A DNA stretch of 64,000 bases from Croceibacterium aestuarii (GTDB lineage Bacteria; Pseudomonadota; Alphaproteobacteria; Sphingomonadales; Sphingomonadaceae), in NCBI RefSeq assembly GCF_030657335.1, contig NZ_CP131039.1, forward strand, positions 3,283,659 through 3,347,658. The letters run 5' to 3'. This document shows positions 56,696-64,000 of the stretch, one piece after another; position 1 is the stretch's first letter; each line of letters opens with the position of its first letter. Below the pieces are notes generated by a model. The model had not been told where the DNA came from. It did no database searches and worked only from the letters and a program-made list of their open reading frames with translations. Both the position numbers and the translations under genes were made by a program.

Positions 56696-58869
56696 TTTGA
56701 ACCTCCAAGAATTGCTGCAGCCAACTCTGGCAGAGACTCCGCATCGAGCTTCGAGGACATGGCGTCGCGCTGCAGCAATTTTTCCGTCAAGTGAGGATGA
56801 AACTTCTCGAACAACAGATTCGGTGAATGTGCAAATAGGTCCACCTCTTTGCCGCTTGCCAAGGTCGAAAGTGCGTGGATCAATGGCGGGCTTTCGTCCT
56901 TCCCAAACACTTCAAGAAACCCGTCGTGTGTTTGCACGGTAAAGCCGTTCGCACGAAGAGCGAGTGCTAAGGTCGTTGTCCGAACGGAACCTGCCTTTGT
57001 GGCTACGACGGCAGCATTTTCGCCAAGCTGCGCGATCCGTCCGGGATCAAATCGCAGTTGGGCATAGTTGCCGCGCGCTTGGTCAAGCAACTCAAGCGCT
57101 GTCGCATTAAGATAGGTTGGGCGCTCTTGTCCCTCCAGAACATCGAACATTCGCTCGATCACGCGGTCATGGATGTTGCCAGGATCGCCCCCAAAGATGG
57201 GCGGCACTCCAGCTTTCGCCGGTGCAACCATAATGACACGATCCCGGTCGAGAACTTCCTGCACCAGCCAGCGCCTGCCCGAAAAAATGAGAAGCATGCC
57301 GGGCGCGATCATGTTGTCGATGGGAAGTGTCCCAAGCTCCTTACCGCCGAAAATCAGCCGGTATTCCTCGGGTGTCTGAAACACTGCGTAGAAGCTGTAA
57401 TGCTCGACCAGCTTTTCGCCATTGGCACCGAGCAACAGAAGCCCATCGCTGGCTTGCTCTATGAGTGCGACCTCAGGGTGCCCGAGCGCTCGCAAGACAT
57501 CCAGGAACAACTGAGTATCGACCTGGCGGAATGGTCCGATCTGGCAAAGAATCCCGTATAATTGTTCCGCTTGTATTCCGCCCCGTTCGGCGATTACCGA
57601 GAGGATTTGGTGAACGAGGGTCGAAAGGTGCAGGGCCTCGCGTTGCGGCGGTTCGCACCAACCTTCCAAAAGCAATTCGATCATCGCGATGGCCCGCACC
57701 ATTCCAAGGCGAAGTCGGTCCGAAAAATTGCTTGTAGGTGTGAGCTTCGCCTCGACTGCGTATTGCCGAAGGATGGCTGGCTTGCCCGATCGCCGTCCTG
57801 ATCGGCCAAGCCTTTGCCTGAGCGATGCTACGCTGAAGGGTGCGCCGATCTGGCCAACACAGGTTACATCACCAATGTCGATTCCCAGCTCCAACGTGGA
57901 CGTACAGACGGCAGTCGTCGGCGCATTGCTATCTTTCAGGCGGCGTTCGACGAAATCCCGATGTTCGCGCGATAGGCTAGCGTGGTGAGGGTAAAACTCC
58001 TGCGGGAGGTGTTCCTTCTCGCAAAGCGTCCTTAGCCGATCCGAGTAGATTTCGACGGCCTGACGTGCACCGGCAAAAACAAGATTGTCGCTGCCTCGCA
58101 GGTGTTCGAAGAGATGTTGCGCGATGGAATCCGCCGCAGATGGGCTTTCGTCTTCCTTGTCGCCAGCAACGTACCCACGGAGCTGAAGCTGCAACTCGGC
58201 TGATCCGCCCTCTGCAATGACCTGCTCGACGTCACCAGGGCTGTCAGGTCGGAGATAGGCCTTCGCCAGCTCCATATCTCCGAGTGTGGCCGACAAACCG
58301 ACGCGGCGAATTGGTCTTTTGAGGGCGATTTCAAGGCGCGTGAGAAGTGAGCGCATCTGGATGCCGCGCTCACTGTCGAGGACCGAATGCAATTCATCGA
58401 GAATGACTGCGCGTGTTGGGCCAAACAGCCTCGGAATTTCCAACCCACGTCGAATGAAGAGAGCTTCAAAAGACTCCGGGGTGATTAGCAGCACGCCCCG
58501 CGGTTTCTTCGTAGCTTTAGTCTTTATGGATGACGAAACGTCGCCATGCCACGGCGTGATGGGCAAGTCTGTGTCGCGACAAATGTCTTCAAGTCGCCGC
58601 GCTTGATCGGTGATGAGCGCCTTCAGTGGTGCGACATACAGAACGTCGAATCCGGAACCTTCACTGGGTTCATCGAGCACTTGGGATAGCAGCGGGAGAA
58701 ACGCGGCTTCAGTCTTGCCTCCGGCGGTGCTCGCAGCGACGATCAGGTCGCGATTGCCGTCCATTAGCACGTGCGTTGCACGGGCCTGGATGTCGCGCAG
58801 TTCCTTCCAGCCTTGCTGACGAATCCATTTCTGGATTGGTCGAGCTAGCTTATCGAACGCCGTGCTCAC
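56692..58869 (-). CDS. sngC: SF2 DEAD/DEAH-box helicase, SngC-like
   Basis: A 725-residue helicase of the Lhr-like type. Motif I STAGGKTE is at about residues 47-54, the Walker B variant DELH at 159-162, SATL at 194-197 and motif VI RLGRSGRR at 354-361. The C-terminal half is a large, unassigned domain. The middle gene of a Shango-like set is an ATPase and this helicase follows it with a 4-base overlap, the same architecture as sngABC. The name is given by architecture; a homology search was not run. Confidence 0.85.
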   Translation of the reverse strand: MSTAFDKLARPIQKWIRQQGWKELRDIQARATHVLMDGNRDLIVAASTAGGKTEAAFLPLLSQVLDEPSEGSGFDVLYVAPLKALITDQARRLEDICRDTDLPITPWHGDVSSSIKTKATKKPRGVLLITPESFEALFIRRGLEIPRLFGPTRAVILDELHSVLDSERGIQMRSLLTRLEIALKRPIRRVGLSATLGDMELAKAYLRPDSPGDVEQVIAEGGSAELQLQLRGYVAGDKEDESPSAADSIAQHLFEHLRGSDNLVFAGARQAVEIYSDRLRTLCEKEHLPQEFYPHHASLSREHRDFVERRLKDSNAPTTAVCTSTLELGIDIGDVTCVGQIGAPFSVASLRQRLGRSGRRSGKPAILRQYAVEAKLTPTSNFSDRLRLGMVRAIAMIELLLEGWCEPPQREALHLSTLVHQILSVIAERGGIQAEQLYGILCQIGPFRQVDTQLFLDVLRALGHPEVALIEQASDGLLLLGANGEKLVEHYSFYAVFQTPEEYRLIFGGKELGTLPIDNMIAPGMLLIFSGRRWLVQEVLDRDRVIMVAPAKAGVPPIFGGDPGNIHDRVIERMFDVLEGQERPTYLNATALELLDQARGNYAQLRFDPGRIAQLGENAAVVATKAGSVRTTTLALALRANGFTVQTHDGFLEVFGKDESPPLIHALSTLASGKEVDLFAHSPNLLFEKFHPHLTEKLLQRDAMSSKLDAESLPELAAAILGGSN

Positions 58870-60170
58870 AGTCGGAAGCTGGCTAGCTCATCGCTCTCGG
58901 GGACAGCGCCAACGCTCTCATCTACGTCGCTCATATCATCCCCAGAATCTTCCGTCACGTCGAGTTCTTCGATGAGGTCCGACCATTCGACGCCAGGGTT
59001 TTGTTCGAGCACCGCCAGAAGATTTACGAAAGCCGTAACCGTGTTTCGGGGCGTTCTAAAATATGCTTCCCCGATCCTGTCCGAGCAGTGAGCCATGAAC
59101 GCTTCCAGGGCGCTGTCTGGCAGGATTGCTTCATCGCCCTGCATGACGGCGCGAATGTTGGCTAGAAGCACGAACAGGTCTTCGGGCATAAGGCTGGCCA
59201 GTCGAATGACCGGCCCGGAGAGATCGACCAGACCGTCACGCGCAAAGGTGTTCTCTGCTAGGCGAGATTGGAGGGCTTCATAGCTGTAGAGGCCACGTCG
59301 TGTGTTCATGAGGAATTCCGGCGTTCCTCCCATGAGAAACCCAAGGTTCTCAGCGCTCCCCTGGAGCACGTCGTTCAGAATGCGCAGGATTTGCTCGTAA
59401 TTTGCGTTGCGAGCTTGCGATGAAGTCAGCTTGTAAAGATTGACCATCTCGTCGAGGCCAACGAGCAGGCCCTTGTAGCCCGCCTCACGAACGAATGCCG
59501 ACATCAGTTTGAGGTGATCGTAGATGCTCGCGTCATTGACTATCGTGCGAACACCGAGAGCCTTACGAGCATCGGTTTTGGTTGCAAATTCGCCGCGCAG
59601 CCATCGGATCGCTGCTGATTTCAGCTCTTCATCGCCGGTTTCGTGCCCCTCCCAATACCGGCGGATCACCTGCGCGAAGTCGAAGCCGCCTGTCAGTTCC
59701 TCGAAATGTGCAAGGCGCTGACGAATGACTTCGTCTGTCGATTGTTCTTTCGCTTCGGCGTCGTGTTGGGCCTGGCTGACAAATCGCTCGACAACATTCG
59801 ACAATGCGCCGCCATCTGGCTTGGTGCGGGTGGCAAGGTTTCGCGCCATCTCAGCGTAGAGGCCTCGTGCTTGCCCGCCGGTCGCGTGGATGCGTCGATC
59901 CGGGGCAAGGTCGGCAAACATGACGACCAGTCCCTTTTCGAGCGCCACAAGCCGGATAAGGTTCATGAAGAAGGTCTTGCCGGAGCCATACTCGCCGATG
60001 ATGAAACGAATGGCTGAACCGCCATCAGCGATCCGGTCCATGTCCTTGACGAGTTCTTCGATCTCACGCGCTCGTCCGACCTGGATGTGCCGAAGCCCCA
60101 ATTTGGGAACAACCCCTGCGCGTAGCGCCTGAACGATAGCGCCGCGTTCGCGCGGCTTCAGTCTCGACAT
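58866..60170 (-). CDS. sngB: P-loop ATPase (BrxD/DUF2791-type), SngB-like
   Basis: A 434-residue ATPase. Walker A GEYGSGKTFF begins at residue 59 and Walker B LLVGLDEMVN lies at about 235-244. The N-terminal RERGAIVQALRAGVVPKLGL is the family start also seen in BREX BrxD-type ATPases (DUF2791). It lies 3 bases from the TerB gene and overlaps the helicase by 4. No pglX, pglZ or other BREX genes are present, so Shango fits better. Confidence 0.85.
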   Translation of the reverse strand: MSRLKPRERGAIVQALRAGVVPKLGLRHIQVGRAREIEELVKDMDRIADGGSAIRFIIGEYGSGKTFFMNLIRLVALEKGLVVMFADLAPDRRIHATGGQARGLYAEMARNLATRTKPDGGALSNVVERFVSQAQHDAEAKEQSTDEVIRQRLAHFEELTGGFDFAQVIRRYWEGHETGDEELKSAAIRWLRGEFATKTDARKALGVRTIVNDASIYDHLKLMSAFVREAGYKGLLVGLDEMVNLYKLTSSQARNANYEQILRILNDVLQGSAENLGFLMGGTPEFLMNTRRGLYSYEALQSRLAENTFARDGLVDLSGPVIRLASLMPEDLFVLLANIRAVMQGDEAILPDSALEAFMAHCSDRIGEAYFRTPRNTVTAFVNLLAVLEQNPGVEWSDLIEELDVTEDSGDDMSDVDESVGAVPESDELASFRL

Positions 60171-60173
60171 GAA

Positions 60174-63107
60174 TTAATCCCCCTTCGCGATCTCGGCCCT
60201 CAGTGCCTCGGCTATGTCCGGCGACACGTCATATCCGTCATATTCATCGAGCAAGGCCTCATCGAATTTATCGAAAGACCACTCGTTGACTACTTCGAGC
60301 GCGCCGGACGGCATGAGCCCTTGCTTGCCGACGATCTCGTCAAACTCTTCGTCAGTCCAGTGTTCGCGCTGGATTATCTGCTCCACAAGCATCGCATGCT
60401 TGGGATCGAGGCCAGCCATTGACGATGGAAGAGCATGTGCTGCGGTGGCCTCTTCGCTCACGTCTTCGTCGGTCGAAAAAATCTCGCCCAGAACGCTCGA
60501 AACGCGCTCGGTGTCATTTCGAATAGCGGCAATACGCGCTGCATCGAGCGAACCGGCTTTGGCTTTCGGTTCATCCGGTATTTGTTCGCCCGGTGCTTCC
60601 GTCTCAGCGGCTTTAACGCGAACCGGGCCGTTGGGCACGTCGCCAGCGTGGAGGTCGGCGTAAACGAGGCCAGCATCGATCCCGAGAGCCTTGTAGATCT
60701 TCTCGATGCAAGCCACTTCTTCAGACTGAATCACGCTGTCAGCGTGGGCTATCGCGACAACCGCTGCGCGCAAAGCTAGATGATGTTCAGCGCCCGCATC
60801 TTTCAGCTTGCTGCGCAGCCATGACATGTCTGGCGGAACATCGAGATACCATTCGAGGTTCGCGTGGAGACGCTTTCTTTCAAGCTCAGTCAGACCCCTA
60901 GTCGCTTCGATCTTTTCACGGAGTGCTCTGCGTTCGGCTTCCACAATTTTGCTGTCGGCATGTGCAACAAAGGTCGCCAGTGCTAGTTCGAACAATTCGG
61001 TTCGATATGCCGGCGAGACATCTTCAAGCTGTTCGACCGGCTCGCCCAGTTCGAAGATCACGACGGGTTCGTCGATCTTCGGTCCACGCAGCGAAAATCT
61101 TGGGTCGGGAGCCATACCGAAGCCGATCCGGGCGAGTGCATCTGCTGCGCCAGTCAAGTTCCGCTTACCGAGCTTCTCCGGCGTTTCTCCTTCCAGGCGC
61201 GAGAGCACATCAAGTGCTGGGACCAACCCGCCCGCCGCTACTTGCTCGTGCGCCCAGTCCTTGAGTTCTTCCAACTCGTCTGACGGGAACAGACTCCAAA
61301 GCCCAGCAGGTAGCAGCGCCTGTGCTTCAATGGTCCCCCGGCCATCTGGATTTCGTCCAAGATACCGGCTGAACTTATCGAGTTCATCCATCGCCTCATC
61401 TGCGATCTTCTGTGCCTTCTGGACCGGCGACCGCAAATCAGTAACGTCGGGGATAGCAACATCTCCGCCATCTCCCGCCGTGAGATTGACCGAGCAATTG
61501 AACTCGCCCGACGCAGCGCGATAATCGATTTTCAGAAGCTTACGAGGCGTCCGCACCTTCAAGCCATCTGGGTACAGCGCGTCGAATTTCAGTTTGAAAA
61601 GTGCCTTGAATTCGTCGCCGCAACGCTCGGCTGGAGTGCGAAGGCGTCGCTCTGGGTGGCAATGCAGCCAGAGATGCAGCCATTCGGCATCGAAGGCTTT
61701 GCCCTCGGCGATCATGCCACCGAGCGCGAACTTCAGTGAAAATGGCAAGTCCCAACTGCGGTTCTCAAGAATCGCCTGTTTGAGGGTCGCATCGTCCAAT
61801 GAGATGCCGCCCATCGCCATGATACGCGCGATGTCGAGAAACTCGCCGAGATACCTTTGGACGGAGTAGTTCGCAGAAAAGAGTGATTTGAGGCGTTCAA
61901 CCTCCGCCACGACTTCTCGTTTCTCGTCGTCCGATGGCTGATCGACCAAAAACCGCCGCTCAAGACCATAGAAGAACAGAAACAGGAAACCGGGATTGAC
62001 CGTCACATCTTGACGGCCGCCGGCCAACCAATCGAGATACGTGGCCCTGCAGACGGCTGGGATAGTGGAATATCCCGGCCAGTACGACATGCCATCGCCC
62101 TCCATGTCGGAACCGAACGATGCAACCGATAACGAAGGGTCGATATAGGCGCGGCATCTTTCACCATATCCATGCGAGCTTACCTTAGGCGGCGAGCCGA
62201 CGTACACCATCCCGTCAATTGCTCGGCCGCCGATGGTGACCGTCTGCCCCTTCGGCACCCACCCTTGAACCTTGGGACGGCTTACATCTCGGCCGATCGG
62301 TCTTTGCGCGGCAGTACGTTCAGGCGCAGAAGGACTTTCGAGGCGGGTCTCGTCGCCGAAAAGCTTCTCGCGCAACACCTTAATTCGCGATGGGCGGGAC
62401 GAGCCTTCACCGACCTCCCCGCTTGTCGATGAAGTTGGTGCGAGGGGTTGGTGCTTCTGTGCTCCAGTTTCTTTTTCTGCGGCCCGCCTGAGCGACGCGG
62501 CTTCAAGTGCCTCTCGGGCAGCTTTGCCGACACGAACAAGTTCAGAATTATCTTGGCGCGGGCGATAGGGTTGCGAGGTTGAACACGCGGCCAACTCGCC
62601 GGGTGTGTTCTGATCGGCTGTTGGTTTCGAGACCCGCGACGCGATTGCCTCGACGCGATTCGAATTTTTTGGATCAAAGATCGATGAATTGTCACCAAAT
62701 AGCTTCTCGCGAAGCTCCTGCGTCCTAGATTGCTTGTGCGCACCCCATTTGCCTTCTAAATGCTGGTCCTCGCTGGTTCCCACAAACTCTGAATTGGTGC
62801 TCTTGGGGCCTTCCGCCGGGGGCGGTTCCAGGGCAGCTTGAATGGGTAGAGGCTGCACCTGCTGTGCGCGTCGCACATGTCTTAGTCGGTCTCGCAGCCC
62901 ATCATTCGAACTGGCTTTATCTGAAGCAATTCTCGACGCTCGACGCTTTTCGTACAACCAAACCATTAGACCTGGACCAAGAAGGATGAAAAGTCCCTCG
63001 AACCAATCCGGGAGACTGTCCAATGCGATTGCCGAAAAGAGCGAGCAGGCAACAAAGAATACAATATAGAGCCCGATAATGCGGATGATTTTCCAGACAA
63101 TCGACAT
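60174..63107 (-). CDS. sngA: TerB-domain membrane protein, SngA-like
   Basis: A 977-residue protein. Two N-terminal membrane helices (about residues 5-55) are followed by a long, polar linker (60-280) with a repeated motif LREKLFGD (at about 134 and 248). Then come a TerB_N domain (about 283-395: YIDPSLSVASFG, SYWPGYSTI, CRATYLDWLAGGR, FYGLERR), a middle part, a TerB domain (about 697-820) and an acidic TerB_C-like end (REHWTDEEFDEIVG). The start ATG 63107 is preferred over GTG 63113. It is the first gene of the operon and likely the membrane-sensing component. Confidence 0.87.
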   Translation of the reverse strand: MSIVWKIIRIIGLYIVFFVACSLFSAIALDSLPDWFEGLFILLGPGLMVWLYEKRRASRIASDKASSNDGLRDRLRHVRRAQQVQPLPIQAALEPPPAEGPKSTNSEFVGTSEDQHLEGKWGAHKQSRTQELREKLFGDNSSIFDPKNSNRVEAIASRVSKPTADQNTPGELAACSTSQPYRPRQDNSELVRVGKAAREALEAASLRRAAEKETGAQKHQPLAPTSSTSGEVGEGSSRPSRIKVLREKLFGDETRLESPSAPERTAAQRPIGRDVSRPKVQGWVPKGQTVTIGGRAIDGMVYVGSPPKVSSHGYGERCRAYIDPSLSVASFGSDMEGDGMSYWPGYSTIPAVCRATYLDWLAGGRQDVTVNPGFLFLFFYGLERRFLVDQPSDDEKREVVAEVERLKSLFSANYSVQRYLGEFLDIARIMAMGGISLDDATLKQAILENRSWDLPFSLKFALGGMIAEGKAFDAEWLHLWLHCHPERRLRTPAERCGDEFKALFKLKFDALYPDGLKVRTPRKLLKIDYRAASGEFNCSVNLTAGDGGDVAIPDVTDLRSPVQKAQKIADEAMDELDKFSRYLGRNPDGRGTIEAQALLPAGLWSLFPSDELEELKDWAHEQVAAGGLVPALDVLSRLEGETPEKLGKRNLTGAADALARIGFGMAPDPRFSLRGPKIDEPVVIFELGEPVEQLEDVSPAYRTELFELALATFVAHADSKIVEAERRALREKIEATRGLTELERKRLHANLEWYLDVPPDMSWLRSKLKDAGAEHHLALRAAVVAIAHADSVIQSEEVACIEKIYKALGIDAGLVYADLHAGDVPNGPVRVKAAETEAPGEQIPDEPKAKAGSLDAARIAAIRNDTERVSSVLGEIFSTDEDVSEEATAAHALPSSMAGLDPKHAMLVEQIIQREHWTDEEFDEIVGKQGLMPSGALEVVNEWSFDKFDEALLDEYDGYDVSPDIAEALRAEIAKGD

Positions 63108-63169
63108 ATGCACTGCCTGCCATTTTGCGGATGAGAGGTCACGTTGATTTTCGCCAAGCGCAGATTCGG

Positions 63170-64000
63170 TCAGCCGAGCAACGCTTTCTCCAGAGCCTCG
63201 ATCAATTTGTGTCGTTTCTCAGGCAGCATCTTCTCCAGATTCTGCTGTTTCCACAAGACTGCGGGCAAGTGGCTGGCTTCCGGTATTTCGAGAAGCTCCC
63301 AGTCCAGTTCACCCCGCTTGAAGCCGATTAGGAACTTGCAGTGCGCGTCTGGCATCTCGCCAACCATCGTGGCGACGATTGCCTCGCGCGTAGCCTCAAG
63401 ATCGGCAAGCTCGACATTCTCTTTTGTCATGCCGAGAAAGCCACGTTCGAATTCCTCGGCCAGCGGTTTGCGGGTCGGAGCGAGCACTTCGGCCATCGGG
63501 CGATTGTGGCTGATAAGGTAGACGAGGAATGCGCGCCGCAGTTCGTCGCTTATCCCTTCGTTCTCCAGCAAGTCTCGCACGTCGAACAGGTCGCGCGGGT
63601 GCTGGCGATCCAGCGCCGCCACGATCTTCCCCGCATAGAGGTCGGCGAAGGAAACAACCTGCATCTCGGCGAAGCCGAATGTGTCTTCGACTGTAGGCAC
63701 GACGCTCATCACCACGGGGTCGTAGACAGTGCCGCGCAAGACAGGCGTGACCTCGATCTTGATCTGGCCGCCTTCGGAGCGGACGATAAGTTTGGTGACA
63801 ATGTTGTCGCCTGCGGAGCGCGATGGCGCGACCGCCGCGCCCGGTATCCCGGCTTCGATCCGCTCCTTGATCCGCAGCATCGCCGCGTCGATAGCTGCGA
63901 GTGATGAAGCGCGATCCTCGACCGGCAAGTAGGTCAGGTCGATGTCCACCGAGAGGCGCGGCAAGTCGCGCACGAAGAGGTTGATCGCCGTGCCGCCCTT
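63170..64000 (-). CDS. AbiEii-type nucleotidyltransferase toxin, 5' end outside window
   Basis: The C-terminal 276 residues of an AbiEii/AbiGii-family protein; the frame is open to base 64000. The polymerase-beta-like motif GGTAINLFVRDLPRLSVDID is visible, with the catalytic Asp pair in SVDIDL, then IKIEVTP and DLYAGKIVAALDRQHPRDLF. These proteins are nucleotidyltransferase toxins, usually paired with an AbiEi antitoxin, which must lie outside. It ends 62 bases before sngA, in the same direction, so it may be co-transcribed with the Shango-like operon. Confidence 0.88.
   Translation of the reverse strand, partial: KGGTAINLFVRDLPRLSVDIDLTYLPVEDRASSLAAIDAAMLRIKERIEAGIPGAAVAPSRSAGDNIVTKLIVRSEGGQIKIEVTPVLRGTVYDPVVMSVVPTVEDTFGFAEMQVVSFADLYAGKIVAALDRQHPRDLFDVRDLLENEGISDELRRAFLVYLISHNRPMAEVLAPTRKPLAEEFERGFLGMTKENVELADLEATREAIVATMVGEMPDAHCKFLIGFKRGELDWELLEIPEASHLPAVLWKQQNLEKMLPEKRHKLIEALEKALLG

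Noticed and set aside
58866..60170. BREX system, suggested by the BrxD-like ATPase
   Set aside because: No pglX methylase, pglZ, brxA, brxB or brxC gene is nearby; the TerB-ATPase-helicase set fits Shango better.

Overview
The window is GC-rich, densely coded DNA in long head-to-tail operons. It most resembles the accessory DNA (a megaplasmid, or an integrative conjugative element) of a sphingomonad-type alphaproteobacterium (Sphingomonadales/Erythrobacteraceae). This rests on the mix of metal cassettes, an F-type conjugation cluster, AlpA-type regulators and an alphaproteobacterial-style LexA box. The host assignment is inference; no rRNA, tRNA or housekeeping locus is present to fix it.

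Region 1 (1-27.9 kb) is a metal-resistance island. It opens with the 3' part of a Cu(I) P-type ATPase followed by a permease, a two-helix channel-like protein, DUF305, a lipoprotein and DUF302. On the other strand is a nucleotide-metabolism trio (PRPP synthetase, beta-CASP metallo-hydrolase, archaeal-type thymidine/AMP phosphorylase). Next come a cus-type Cu/Ag efflux operon (cusC-cusB-cusA-cusF, minus strand), then a lead/cadmium/zinc-type locus. That locus has a cytochrome-c/FTR1 (PbrT-like) permease, a CDF transporter and a CadR/PbrR-like MerR regulator, with two matching MerR-type operators. The last block is a czc operon: CzcI-like protein, czcC, czcB, czcA, DUF190, czcD and a ZIP transporter.

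Region 2 (28.0-32.1 kb) is an arsenic cassette (arsR-arsI-arsC-acr3). It is bracketed by two related AlpA + regulator modules in the same orientation. The left one is decayed (two frameshifts and an in-frame stop); the right one is intact, and a LexA-type box lies just upstream of it.

Region 3 (32.3-50.1 kb) is a nearly complete F-type mating-pair-formation cluster in one direction: traA-L-E-K-B-dsbC-V-C-(unknown)-trbI-S26 peptidase-W-U-trbC-N-F-H-G. Neither a relaxase nor a coupling ATPase is in the window.

Region 4 (50.1-64 kb) is a defence/maintenance island, with DNA that looks less GC-rich from about 52.1 kb on. It holds hipBA, an HNH-nuclease-like gene, and a tightly overlapping minus-strand operon of four genes. 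That operon encodes a TerB-domain membrane protein, a P-loop ATPase, an SF2 helicase and a large RecB-like nuclease/SF1 helicase. The first three match the Shango anti-phage architecture (sngABC); the fourth looks like an added effector. A truncated AbiEii-type nucleotidyltransferase lies directly upstream. This extended Shango-like locus is the most interesting system in the window.
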